A DNA stretch of 64,000 nt from an uncultured delta proteobacterium (GTDB lineage: Bacteria > Myxococcota_A > UBA9160 > JAFDET01), in contig CAMYLJ010000002.1 in NCBI GenBank assembly GCA_947259215.1, forward strand, positions 67,524 to 131,523, given 5' to 3'. The notes under the pieces were generated by a model. The model worked only from the letters and a program-made list of their open reading frames with translations, did not search any database and was not told the origin of the DNA. The translations under genes were made by a program, and so were the position numbers. Below are positions 44,443 through 54,806 of the stretch, in pieces. Each line of letters opens with the position of its first letter. Position 1 is the first letter of the stretch.

Positions 44443-44814
44443 ATGGCGCTCGGGGTCGCCCTCGTCGGACTCCTGATCGCGGCGCTCGGTCTCGTGGGGC
44501 TCGTGAATCCGGCAGCGCTCCGCGACGGTGTGAGGCGCCTGTGGGCAACCGGCCTCGGGATGCGAGTCGCCTTCGGCTTGCGGCTCGCCCTCGGCGTCTT
44601 CCTCTGGCTCGCGGCGCCGGAGTGCCGGTTCCCGACGGCGATCCGGGTGCTCGGCGGCATCACCTTCGCGAGCGGCGTCCTCGTGCCCGTGGTGGGGAGT
44701 GTCCGCATCGAGGCCCTGCTCGACTGGTGGCTGGGTCTCCCGGCGGGATTCGTGCGCGGGTGGGCCTGCATCGCCATGGCGGCCGGGGGCTTCCTGCTCT
44801 ACGCAGGCCTCTAG
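44443..44814 (+). CDS. Small integral membrane protein, unknown
   Basis: 123 aa with about four hydrophobic helices (VALVGLLIAALGLVGLVNPA, VAFGLRLALGVFLWLAAPE, VLGGITFASGVLVPVVGSV, RGWACIAMAAGGFLLYAGL). No functional motif. The stop at 44814 is directly followed by the frameshifted acetyltransferase start. Confidence 0.7.
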   Translation: MALGVALVGLLIAALGLVGLVNPAALRDGVRRLWATGLGMRVAFGLRLALGVFLWLAAPECRFPTAIRVLGGITFASGVLVPVVGSVRIEALLDWWLGLPAGFVRGWACIAMAAGGFLLYAGL

Positions 44815-45374
44815 ATGCAGCCCCTGGCACTGGACGCGGGCCGGGGCACCGAGCTGCGCTCGGTCCGCCCCCGCGACGCCGACAGCCTCTTCGCCCTGGT
44901 GGACGCGAACCGCAGCCACCTGCGCAGCTGGCTCCCCTGGGTCGACGCGCAGCGCTCCGCCGCAGACACGCGCAGCTTCATCGCCCAGTCGCGGAAGGCC
45001 GAGCGGGACGGCACCGGCTGCGTGGCCCTGATCCGGCACGCGGGCGAGCCCTGCGGGACCGTCGGCTTCAACAAGATCGACGCCGCGAACCGCAGCTGCG
45101 AGATCGGTTACTGGATCCGGGAGGACCGCCAGGGGCGTGGCATCGTGACCCGGGGCGTGGGGCGCTCGTGCGCCACGCCTTCGAGACGCTCGACTTGAAC
45201 CGCGTGGACCTCCAGGCGGCCGTCGCCAACGCGCGCAGCCGCCGGATCCCGGAGCGACTGGGCTTCCGCGAGATCGGCGTGCTGCCCGACGCCGAGTGGC
45301 TCTACGACCACTACGTGGACGGCGCCCTCTACGTGCTGCTGCGCCGCGACTGGGAGGCAGCGGGGGCCGGCTGA
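44815..45374 (+). pseudogene. GNAT acetyltransferase with a frameshift
   Basis: The frame from 44815 gives a RimJ-type start (RSVRPRDADSLFALVDANRS, SCEIGYWIREDRQGRGIVTR) up to the acetyl-CoA motif, then runs into nonsense and stops at 45198. The second half (LVRHAFETLDLNRVDLQAAV, RIPERLGFREIGVLPDAEWL) continues in another frame to 45374. The switch lies about 45150-45170, at CCCGGGGCGTGGGGCGCTC. A one-base loss in a G-run, real or from sequencing, would explain it. Whole protein about 186 aa if repaired. Confidence 0.7.
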
Positions 45375-45392
45375 GCGACGCGGCGCGAGTCG

Positions 45393-46589
45393 TCACGCCT
45401 CGCGCCGCAGCCCCCGGCTGGCGATCGCCAGCGCCGCGAGCAGCAGCGCGCCCCCGACGAAGAACGCCACCAGGACCCCGGCCAGCACCGCGTGGCTGAG
45501 GTCCACGCCGGCGAGCTCGCGGGACGCCAGTGCGAGGCAGGCGGCGAACGCCAGCCGCCCCGCCAGGCTCTGGACCGAGAGGTAGCTGGCGCGGATCTCC
45601 GCGGGCACCCGCGGATGGATCTCGGCGTGCGCCACGGGCCAGAGCACGCCCATGGGCGCGCTGCGCAGCACGATGGCGAGGAGCACCCAGGAGCTCAGGG
45701 CAGCCGTCATCGCTCCGATGATCGCCAGCTGGATCGCGCCGCAGAGCAGCATGGCGCCGTGGGCGCCGAGGCGCGCGCGCAGGGGCATGGCCACGCGGGT
45801 GGCGCCGGAACCGAACAGCATCATCACCGCTGCCACGCCTCCGGCCACCGCCGGCGACACGGCGAACCCGCCCGGTCGCAGGTCGCCGAAGAGCAGGTCG
45901 ACGTAGGGCTGAAAGAACTCGTAGGGGACGTGGTTCAGGACGATCATGCCGACGGCGAGCACGAACACCCACAGCAGCGCGGGCTGACGCACGCGCGCCG
46001 CCACCTGGCGCAGGGCCGGTCCCAGGGGCGGCGTCGCCCGCTCGCCGGCCGGCTCGAGGAAGCGCCAGGCGAAGAGGAGGGCCGCGACCTCGGCCAGCCC
46101 GACGAGCACGTAGGCGAGCCGCAGGTCCAGCCCGGCGACGAGGCCCCCGACCGCCGACGCGCCGGCCGCGGCGGCAAAGGCGGCTCCCTGACCGCGGGCC
46201 TCGTGCTCGCCGATCTCGTGCTCGCGCCCGAGTTCCGTCAGGGAGTCGAAGAGCAGCGCCGAGTCCGTGCCCGAGTTCAGTGCGTTGGTGGCGGCCTTCA
46301 GCACCTGGGCCACGGCGAAGGCCGCGAAGCTGGCGCCGATGACGAAGAGGCTCGCCGAGAGGACGCCGAGCCCCATGGCGAGCTGGAGCGTCAGCCGCCT
46401 GCCCACCCGGTCCGACAGGTAGCCGGAGGGCACCTCGAGCACGACCACGGCGAAGAAGTAGCTGGCTTCGAGGGCCACGGCCTCCGCCGGCGAGAGCACC
46501 GCGGCGAAGTACAAGAAGAAGACCGGCAGCGAGAAGTTCGCGCTCCGGGCCGCCTGGTACCACGGATACAGCCTGACGTTGCGGTCCAC
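45393..46589 (-). CDS. MFS transporter
   Basis: 398 aa from the GTG at 46589, with GAGAGG upstream. About twelve TM helices and the loop 2-3 motif GYLSDRVGRRLTLQLAMGLG. A Gly/Asp-rich central loop separates the halves. The substrate is unknown. It follows sucD after a hairpin at 46611-46648; its own start is flanked by an 8-bp inverted repeat (46572-46579 with 46603-46610) that could bind a regulator. Confidence 0.85.
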   Translation of the reverse strand: MDRNVRLYPWYQAARSANFSLPVFFLYFAAVLSPAEAVALEASYFFAVVVLEVPSGYLSDRVGRRLTLQLAMGLGVLSASLFVIGASFAAFAVAQVLKAATNALNSGTDSALLFDSLTELGREHEIGEHEARGQGAAFAAAAGASAVGGLVAGLDLRLAYVLVGLAEVAALLFAWRFLEPAGERATPPLGPALRQVAARVRQPALLWVFVLAVGMIVLNHVPYEFFQPYVDLLFGDLRPGGFAVSPAVAGGVAAVMMLFGSGATRVAMPLRARLGAHGAMLLCGAIQLAIIGAMTAALSSWVLLAIVLRSAPMGVLWPVAHAEIHPRVPAEIRASYLSVQSLAGRLAFAACLALASRELAGVDLSHAVLAGVLVAFFVGGALLLAALAIASRGLRREA

Positions 46590-46610
46590 GCGCCTCTCCC
46601 GGACGTCAGG

Positions 46611-46648
46611 GTACCCGAGCCCGGGTGCCGCCCGGGCGCCGCGGGTAC
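46611..46648 (-). terminator. Hairpin between sucD and the MFS gene
   Basis: GCCCGGG and CCCGGGC (46619-46637) pair around 5 bases, nested in GTACCC/GGGTAC (46611-46616, 46643-46648). It lies 40 bases past the sucD stop on the minus strand. Confidence 0.5.
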
Positions 46649-46687
46649 GCGGGCGCGGCCGCCTGCGGGGGCCGTACTGTCGGCCTG

Positions 46688-47566
46688 CTAGCCCGCGAGG
46701 GAGGGGGCGGCTTCGGCGAGGGTCTCGCCGATGGCGGCGGGGGAGCGGGCGACGCGCACGCCGGCGGCCTCGAGGGCGGCGATCTTGTCGCTGGCGCGGC
46801 CCTGGCCGCCGGAGATGATGGCGCCAGCGTGGCCCATGCGCTTTCCGGGCGGCGCGTTCTGGCCCGCGATGAAGGCCGCCACCGGCTTGCTCATGCGGGT
46901 CTTGGCGAACTCCGCCGCGGTCTCCTCGGCCGAGCCGCCGATCTCGCCGATCATCACCACGGCCTGGGTGTCGGGATCCGCTTCGAAGAGCGCGAGCGCG
47001 TCCACGAAGGTGGTGCCGATCACCGGATCGCCGCCGATCCCCAGGCAGGTGGACTGGCCGATGCCGAGCCGCGAAAGCTGGTCCACGGCCTCGTAGGTGA
47101 GGGTTCCCGAGCGCGACACCACGCCCACCGGTCCCGGGCGGGTGATCTGGGCAGGCATGATCCCGATCCGGCACTGGCCCGGCGTCACCACTCCGGGACA
47201 GTTCGGGCCCACGAGCCGCAGGTCGGAGCCCGCCAGCGCGGCCTTGGCCCGCAGCATGTCCTGGGCGGGGATGCCCTCGGTGATGCACGCGGCCAGCGAC
47301 AAGCCGGCGTCCGCGGCCTCGAGGATGGCGTCCGCAGCGCCCGGCGGCGGCACGAAGATCACCGACGCATCCGCACCCGTCTCGGCCACGGCCTCCGCGA
47401 CGGTGTCGAAGATCGGGATTCCGTCGATGCTGCCGCCGCCCTTGCCGGGATGCACGCCGCCCACCACCTGGGTGCCGTACTCGACGGAGAGCCGCGCGTG
47501 GAACTGACCCATGCGTCCCATGCCCTGGACCAGCAGCTTCGTGTTCGCGTCCGCCAGGATGGCCAC
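46688..47566 (-). CDS. sucD: Succinyl-CoA synthetase, alpha subunit
   Basis: 292 aa from the GTG at 47566, 1 base after the sucC stop. CoA-binding Rossmann domain ([20 protein letters not shown]) and the phosphorylated His in [15 protein letters not shown] are present, with [13 protein letters not shown] before it. It makes succinate with ATP or GTP gain from succinyl-CoA, the KorAB product. Confidence 0.96.
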   Translation of the reverse strand: MAILADANTKLLVQGMGRMGQFHARLSVEYGTQVVGGVHPGKGGGSIDGIPIFDTVAEAVAETGADASVIFVPPPGAADAILEAADAGLSLAACITEGIPAQDMLRAKAALAGSDLRLVGPNCPGVVTPGQCRIGIMPAQITRPGPVGVVSRSGTLTYEAVDQLSRLGIGQSTCLGIGGDPVIGTTFVDALALFEADPDTQAVVMIGEIGGSAEETAAEFAKTRMSKPVAAFIAGQNAPPGKRMGHAGAIISGGQGRASDKIAALEAAGVRVARSPAAIGETLAEAAPSLAG

Positions 47567-47567
47567 G

Positions 47568-48734
47568 TCAGCGCCCCCCCGCCGCGGCGACGGCCTTCTC
47601 GCCCGCCTCCTGGAGGGTCTCCGCGGGAATGATGGCGAGGTCCGATTCCGCCAGGATCTTGCGGCCCTCTTCGGCGTTGGTGCCCTGGAGCCGCACGACC
47701 AGGGGCACGGACAGGCCGACCTCCTCCGCACCCGCCACCACACCCTCGGCGATCAGGTCGCAGCGCACGATGCCGCCGAAGATGTTGACGAGGATCGCCT
47801 TCACGTTCTCGTCGGCCAGGATCAGCTTGAAGGCCTGGATCACCGTCTCCTTGTCCACCCCGCCGCCGCAGTCCAGGAAGTTGGCGGGCTCGCCGCCGCA
47901 GACGGTGATCATGTCCAGGGTCGCCATGGCCAGCCCGGCGCCGTTCACCATGCAGCCGATGTCGCCGTCGAGTCCAACGTAGGCCAGGTCGAGCTCCTTG
48001 GCCGCGCGCTCCCGGGGATCCTCTTCCTCGGGGTCGTAGAGCTCGCGGATCGCCGCGTGCCGATACAGCGCGCTGTCGTCGAAGTTGAGCTTGCAGTCGA
48101 GGGCCAGGACCTCACCGTCCCCGGTCACCACCAACGGGTTGATCTCCGCCAGCGAGGCGTCCTTGTCCACGAACAGGCGGAACAGGCCGGCCAGGAAAGC
48201 CTCGAACTTCTTCACCTGGGCGCCGTCCAGGCCGAGTCCGAAGCCCAGCTTGCGCGCCTGGAATCCGTGCAAGCCCACGTTCGGATCGACGTACTCGCTG
48301 AGGATCTTCTCCGGCGTCTTCGCCGCCACCTCCTCGATCTCCATCCCGCCCTCGGTGGAGGCGATCACGGCGAGCTTCTCGCTGGCGCGGTCGAGCACGA
48401 CGCCCAGGTAGAGCTCGCGGGCGATCTGCGACCCGGCTTCCACGTAGACCGACCGGACCAGCTTGCCGGCGGAACCCGTCTGGGGGGTGACGAGGGTCAT
48501 GCCGAGGATCTCGCTGGCGGCCTGCTTGGCCTCGCCCGGCGACTTCGCCAGCTTGATGCCGCCGCCCTTGCCCCGCCCGCCGGCATGGACCTGCGCCTTC
48601 ACCACCACCACGTCGCCGCCCAGGCCGCGCGCCGCCGCCTCGGCCTCGGCGGGCGTGGTGGCCAGCTCGCCCGGGGGAACGGCCACGCCGTACTCCCGCA
48701 GCAGCGTCTTCGCCTGATACTCGTGAACGTTCAT
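47568..48734 (-). CDS. sucC: Succinyl-CoA synthetase, beta subunit
   Basis: 388 aa from the ATG at 48734 ([20 protein letters not shown]), 16 bases after mdh. ATP-grasp N-terminal domain ([20 protein letters not shown]), then [20 protein letters not shown] and the C-terminal [15 protein letters not shown]. Standard length and motifs. Confidence 0.96.
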   Translation of the reverse strand: MNVHEYQAKTLLREYGVAVPPGELATTPAEAEAAARGLGGDVVVVKAQVHAGGRGKGGGIKLAKSPGEAKQAASEILGMTLVTPQTGSAGKLVRSVYVEAGSQIARELYLGVVLDRASEKLAVIASTEGGMEIEEVAAKTPEKILSEYVDPNVGLHGFQARKLGFGLGLDGAQVKKFEAFLAGLFRLFVDKDASLAEINPLVVTGDGEVLALDCKLNFDDSALYRHAAIRELYDPEEEDPRERAAKELDLAYVGLDGDIGCMVNGAGLAMATLDMITVCGGEPANFLDCGGGVDKETVIQAFKLILADENVKAILVNIFGGIVRCDLIAEGVVAGAEEVGLSVPLVVRLQGTNAEEGRKILAESDLAIIPAETLQEAGEKAVAAAGGR

Positions 48735-48750
48735 GGGCTTGCTACGACCG

Positions 48751-50944
<2,194 letters not shown>

Positions 50945-50993
50945 GGCGCCCGGTGGATACCGGATTCCGTGCGTTGCCGCCAATTTAGCCGGA

Positions 50994-51065
50994 GGGGACG
51001 TTGGTTCAGAAGTTCAGTAACTGCCCCAGAGCGGGCAGTTACTGAACTTCTGAACCAACGTCCCC
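50994..51065. repeat. Perfect 33-bp-stem palindrome, REP-like
   Basis: Two exact 33-base arms (50994-51026 and 51033-51065) flank a 6-base loop CAGAGC. The ends are GGGGACGTT and AACGTCCCC; the arms contain GTTCAGAAGTTCAG and are much less GC-rich than the surroundings. Its right arm encodes the last codons and the TAA stop of glpC. The shape recalls REP/Y1-transposase-associated palindromes; no transposase is in the window. Confidence 0.9.
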
Positions 51066-51506
51066 GTGGCGGGCCAACGCGCCCTGGACACGCGCGATCG
51101 GGATGGCGGCGGGACAGGCGGGCTCGCAGGCACGGCAGGCGCCGCACGGGGCGGCGAGCTTCGGCAGGCCGAGGCGCAGGGCGTCGGTCTCGAGGCGCGC
51201 CGCCGCCAGCACCGCCTCTCGCGGGTCGAGGGGCGGGCGACCGCCCGCCGACGCGCAGGCGGCGGAGCAGAGCCCGCACACGAGACACGCCTGGGCACGG
51301 AGCTGGAGCGCGCTCCGCTCGGGATCGTGGGGACGCAGTCCATCGGCGGCGTAACTGGCGAGGAAGCGCGCCTCGGAATCGTAGGCTTCCTCCCGCCGCA
51401 GCACCTGACGCAGCCAGTGACGCGCCCCGGTGCGCAGCTGGAGTGAGAGCGCGCGCAGCGAACCGGTGCGGGCGAACTCACGCGTCAAGCCGCGATAGCC
51501 CCTCAT
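51039..51506 (-). CDS. glpC: Ferredoxin-type GlpC/HdrC-like subunit
   Basis: 155 aa. Two [4Fe-4S] cysteine sets: CLVCGLCSAAC and CGACRACEPAC. The CCG cysteine-rich domains that fill the C-terminal half of E. coli GlpC are absent. The last residues (GDVGSEVQ) and stop are read from the right arm of the palindrome, so the original 3' end was replaced. The ATG overlaps glpB in ATGA. It would pass electrons from GlpAB toward the membrane. Confidence 0.82.
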   Translation of the reverse strand: MRGYRGLTREFARTGSLRALSLQLRTGARHWLRQVLRREEAYDSEARFLASYAADGLRPHDPERSALQLRAQACLVCGLCSAACASAGGRPPLDPREAVLAAARLETDALRLGLPKLAAPCGACRACEPACPAAIPIARVQGALARHGDVGSEVQ

Positions 51507-52864
51507 GCGCTCGCCGCCTCGGCGACCAGGCGCGACGCCTCCTCGCCGGCGCGCCGTCCAGAGAGGAGCGCGAACCCGAGACCGGTGCGGCAGATCGCGG
51601 GATCGAAGCCCCCGACGAGCTCTCCCGCCGCCAGCACGTTGGCCTGGGCGGGCCGGCCGTCGGCGCCCACGGCCCGCAGGCGTCCGTCGACGCGGATCCC
51701 GCCGCTGAAGAGCGGCTGGGGGTCAGCGTAGCGCCGGCGCAGGCTGCGCCGCGCCGGCTCGCCGTCGAGCCGGCGCCCGCGGTCGTCGTAGACCGGGAGA
51801 TCCAGCAGCGATTCGCGCACCCGGTCTCCGGACTCGACCAGCCCGCCGCCGCTGAAGCGACCCGTGGCGAGCACCACGGCTCGCGCCGCCAGGCGCTCGC
51901 GTCCGCCGTCGGCGCGCTCCAGCTCGACGGCGGTGACACGATCCCCCTCGACGCCCAGCGCCAAGGCGCGACCCTGAACCAGCGACACGCCGGCGCGCGC
52001 CAGCGCCGCCAGCAGCGCGCGGTCGAGGCGCATGCCGGCCGGGCTCCAGGGCGGCGCGCCCAGCAGCTCGGCGACCCGGCAGCCCGCCCGCTCGGACGCC
52101 GCCGCCAGTAGCGGAAGCGTGCGCGCGAGGCCGACGACGGGCGGCAGCAGGATCAGGCCCTCGCGCGCGGCGAGCGGCGCGACCGCCTGCGCCAGGAGCG
52201 GCGCGGCGTCGGGTGCATCCAGGGCCGCCGCCAGCCGAGCCGGGCGCGACGCCTCGGCCCGCAGCGCGTCCGGCAGCGCGAGCGGCGCCACCCGGATCGG
52301 GCGCGCCGGGAGACCCAGGGCCGCCAGCTCTCCCGCCAACAGGCGCGCCGCCGCGCGCGGGTCGTAGCCGGGGAGTCCGGGCACGTCGGCCAGCACGATC
52401 GACTCTGCCGACCCCACGTCGCCCGCGGCGACGTCCGCCGTCGCCAGGTCCGCCACCCGCAGCGCGCCGCGCACGTTGGCCAGCAGGACGGTCGCGTCGA
52501 GACCGCCGCCGAGCCCCAGCCCCTCGGGCCGGAGCCAGGCGTCCAGCGCCACGGCAGCGTCCTTGGCGGCGCGGACGGCGCGTTGGGGGTCGCCCTCCGG
52601 AAACAGCGCGGCGTACGGATGCGCGGGACGCGAGCGCAGCAGGAAGCCCAGCCGCTCGGCGGGAGACAGCGGCTCGCCGCGCACGGGGTCGCGCCATGGC
52701 AGGCCGCCCGGATCGGGCGACGCACCCGCCACGTCGACGGCGCCCCAGCCGAGGGCGGTCGCGCCGGGACCGGCGCGAACCAGCGTCACCTCGGCGCCGC
52801 GCTCCGCCAGGGTGAGGGCCGCCGCCACACCCGCCAGTCCACCGCCGATCACCACCGCCGTCAC
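51503..52864 (-). CDS. glpB: Anaerobic-type glycerol-3-phosphate dehydrogenase subunit B
   Basis: 453 aa flavoprotein-like subunit. N-terminal dinucleotide fold VVIGGGLAGVAAALTLAERG, then GWGAVDVAGASPDPG, and C-terminal PLFSGGIRVDGRLRAVG and GGFDPAICRTGLGFALLSG. The GTG start at 52864 overlaps the glpA stop (GTGA). Longer than E. coli GlpB (about 419 aa). Confidence rests on context with glpA and the C-terminal motifs. Confidence 0.87.
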   Translation of the reverse strand: MTAVVIGGGLAGVAAALTLAERGAEVTLVRAGPGATALGWGAVDVAGASPDPGGLPWRDPVRGEPLSPAERLGFLLRSRPAHPYAALFPEGDPQRAVRAAKDAAVALDAWLRPEGLGLGGGLDATVLLANVRGALRVADLATADVAAGDVGSAESIVLADVPGLPGYDPRAAARLLAGELAALGLPARPIRVAPLALPDALRAEASRPARLAAALDAPDAAPLLAQAVAPLAAREGLILLPPVVGLARTLPLLAAASERAGCRVAELLGAPPWSPAGMRLDRALLAALARAGVSLVQGRALALGVEGDRVTAVELERADGGRERLAARAVVLATGRFSGGGLVESGDRVRESLLDLPVYDDRGRRLDGEPARRSLRRRYADPQPLFSGGIRVDGRLRAVGADGRPAQANVLAAGELVGGFDPAICRTGLGFALLSGRRAGEEASRLVAEAASA

Positions 52865-54513
52865 GGCCGGCTCGTGGCTCCGGGCGGCGGCGCGCTCCAG
52901 GGGCGACTCCCGCGGTGCACCGCGCGGTGGATCTCCATGGCCGGGAGCTGCGGCCCGGTCAGGATTGGCGCCACGGCGCGCCAGCGCTCGGCGGCGAACT
53001 CCGCCACCTCGGCGGCCGTGCGTTCGGCGTCCCAGCCGAGCTCGCGGGCCAGCACCTCCCCGGCGGCGCCGGCACACGCCGCTCCCTGGCACCCTCCCAC
53101 CCCGAGCCGGACCCGCAGCGCGCAGTCCGTCAGGGTGCGCACTCCCTCACGACGCGCCACGTGGGCCAGCTCCGCGTCGAGCAGCGGCTCGCAGTCGCAG
53201 AGCGTGCGCGGCGCGGGAACGGCGGCCAGCACGCGCTCGGCCCGATCGCCGTGGCGGAAGACCAGCCGCACCGCCGCTGGCCAGCCCACCCCGAAGCGGC
53301 GCGCGATCTCGGCCACGTCGGGCGTGGAGGCGCCGCCCGGCAGGGGCGCCGTCGCCGTGCGGCACGGGGCGTCCACGCCGAGCTCCGCGCAGAGCCGGTC
53401 GCTCGCGTCCTCGGCCATCAAGCGGTAGGCGGCCAGCTTGCCGCCGACGAGGCTGTAGAAGCCGGAGACCCCGTCTCGGGCGGCGTGGTCGAGCACCTCG
53501 TAGTCACGCGAGAGCTCGTCCTCGTAGGCGCCGAAGCCCCACAGGGTGGGACGCACGCCCGCGATGGAGTGGATCACCCGGTGTCGCCGGATGCCCGGGA
53601 TCGAGCGCTCCATGGCCTGGAGCACGTAGCGCACCTCGTCCTCCACGACGTCCACCCGGTCGAGGTCGCCGTAGAAGTCGTCGTCGGTGGTTCCCGCCAT
53701 GCTGTTCTGCTCGTGGGGGAACGTGAACATGTCGCGTCCGTCGACGCCCCGGGCGTAGATCGCCACGTCGGACACGCGGCGCTCGAAGACCAGGTGGATG
53801 CCCTTGCCAGGACGCAGGCGCAGCTCCACCCCGGCCAATGCCGCAAGCGCGGGGGCCCAGGGGCCGGTGGCGTTGAGGGTGACCTCCGCCTCCAGGTCCA
53901 GCTCGTCGCCGCGGACGAAGTCGCGCACGCGCGCGCCGCGCACCCGTCCGCTGCCGCCCTCGCGCAGCAACGACAGCACCTCGCAGTGGGTGTGCACCTC
54001 GGCCCCGCGCTCGGCGGCGTCGAGGGCGTTCAGCGCCACCAGGCGCGACGCATCCACGCCCCACTCGTCGAGCGTGAAGGCGCAGTCGATCCGCGGCGAC
54101 AACGCGGGCTCCAGCCGCAGCGCCTGCTCGCGGGAGAGGCGCGTGTGGGGCCGGCCGTTCTTCAGCGGCTGGTAGCGGTCGTACATCTCGAGCCCGATCT
54201 CCATCAGCTCGGGCCCGATGGGATCCTCGGGAAAGACCGGCATCAGGAACGGGATCCGGAACACCAGCTGCGGCGCGATGCGCTGGATCGCGCCGGAGTC
54301 GAGGCAGGAGTGGTAGGTGACCTCGGGATCCTGCTGCAGGTAGCGCAGGCCACCGTGGATCATGCCCGACGAGGCCCAGGTGGTGCCCGACCCGAAATCC
54401 TTCTTCTCCACCAGGGCTACGCGCACGCCGCGCAGGGCGAGGTCGCGGGCGACACCGGCGCCGTTGATGCCGCCGCCGATCACGAGCACCTGGAACGATC
54501 GGGTGGCGTTCAC
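52861..54513 (-). CDS. glpA: Glycerol-3-phosphate dehydrogenase, subunit A type
   Basis: 550 aa FAD enzyme. FAD-binding VLVIGGGINGAGVARDLALR, EKKDFGSGTTWASSGMIHGG, and the substrate region GVRPTLWGFG. The C-terminal 120 residues hold a BFD-like [2Fe-2S] set (CDCEPLL then GGCQGAAC), a mark of GlpA rather than GlpD. It oxidises sn-glycerol-3-phosphate to DHAP. GTG start at 54513 overlaps the lysM stop. Confidence 0.93.
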   Translation of the reverse strand: MNATRSFQVLVIGGGINGAGVARDLALRGVRVALVEKKDFGSGTTWASSGMIHGGLRYLQQDPEVTYHSCLDSGAIQRIAPQLVFRIPFLMPVFPEDPIGPELMEIGLEMYDRYQPLKNGRPHTRLSREQALRLEPALSPRIDCAFTLDEWGVDASRLVALNALDAAERGAEVHTHCEVLSLLREGGSGRVRGARVRDFVRGDELDLEAEVTLNATGPWAPALAALAGVELRLRPGKGIHLVFERRVSDVAIYARGVDGRDMFTFPHEQNSMAGTTDDDFYGDLDRVDVVEDEVRYVLQAMERSIPGIRRHRVIHSIAGVRPTLWGFGAYEDELSRDYEVLDHAARDGVSGFYSLVGGKLAAYRLMAEDASDRLCAELGVDAPCRTATAPLPGGASTPDVAEIARRFGVGWPAAVRLVFRHGDRAERVLAAVPAPRTLCDCEPLLDAELAHVARREGVRTLTDCALRVRLGVGGCQGAACAGAAGEVLARELGWDAERTAAEVAEFAAERWRAVAPILTGPQLPAMEIHRAVHRGSRPWSAPPPGATSRP

Positions 54514-54806
54514 CTGCCGAGTAACGCGCGCGCCTCGCGGCGGACCGCCGCGCGGGTGGCGGGATCGACGTCGGGGATGGCCAGCCGCTGCCCCGGGTGC
54601 AGGACGTGGGGATCCACGATCTGGTCGCGGTTGGCGCGATAGATGGCCGGCCACAGGGACGCATCGCCGATGGACACGGCCGCGATCACCCACAGGCTCT
54701 CCCCGGGCTGCACCACGTGCACGTCCGCATCCGGGGCGTCGGGCGCGCCGGCGCCCAGCGCCGCCGCGGCCACGAGCGCCAGCAGGCCGCGCAGGGCGGC
54801 GTTCAC
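54510..54806 (-). CDS. Small exported LysM-domain protein
   Basis: 98 aa from a GTG at 54806 overlapping the aspS stop. Signal peptide (LRGLLALVAAAALGAGAPDA) followed by one LysM (VHVVQPGESLWVIAAVSIGD, PAIYRANRDQIVDPHVLHPG, QRLAIP). It likely binds peptidoglycan. No partner domain is present. It is coupled to aspS and glpA by 4-base overlaps, with no evident functional link. Confidence 0.88.
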   Translation of the reverse strand: MNAALRGLLALVAAAALGAGAPDAPDADVHVVQPGESLWVIAAVSIGDASLWPAIYRANRDQIVDPHVLHPGQRLAIPDVDPATRAAVRREARALLGR

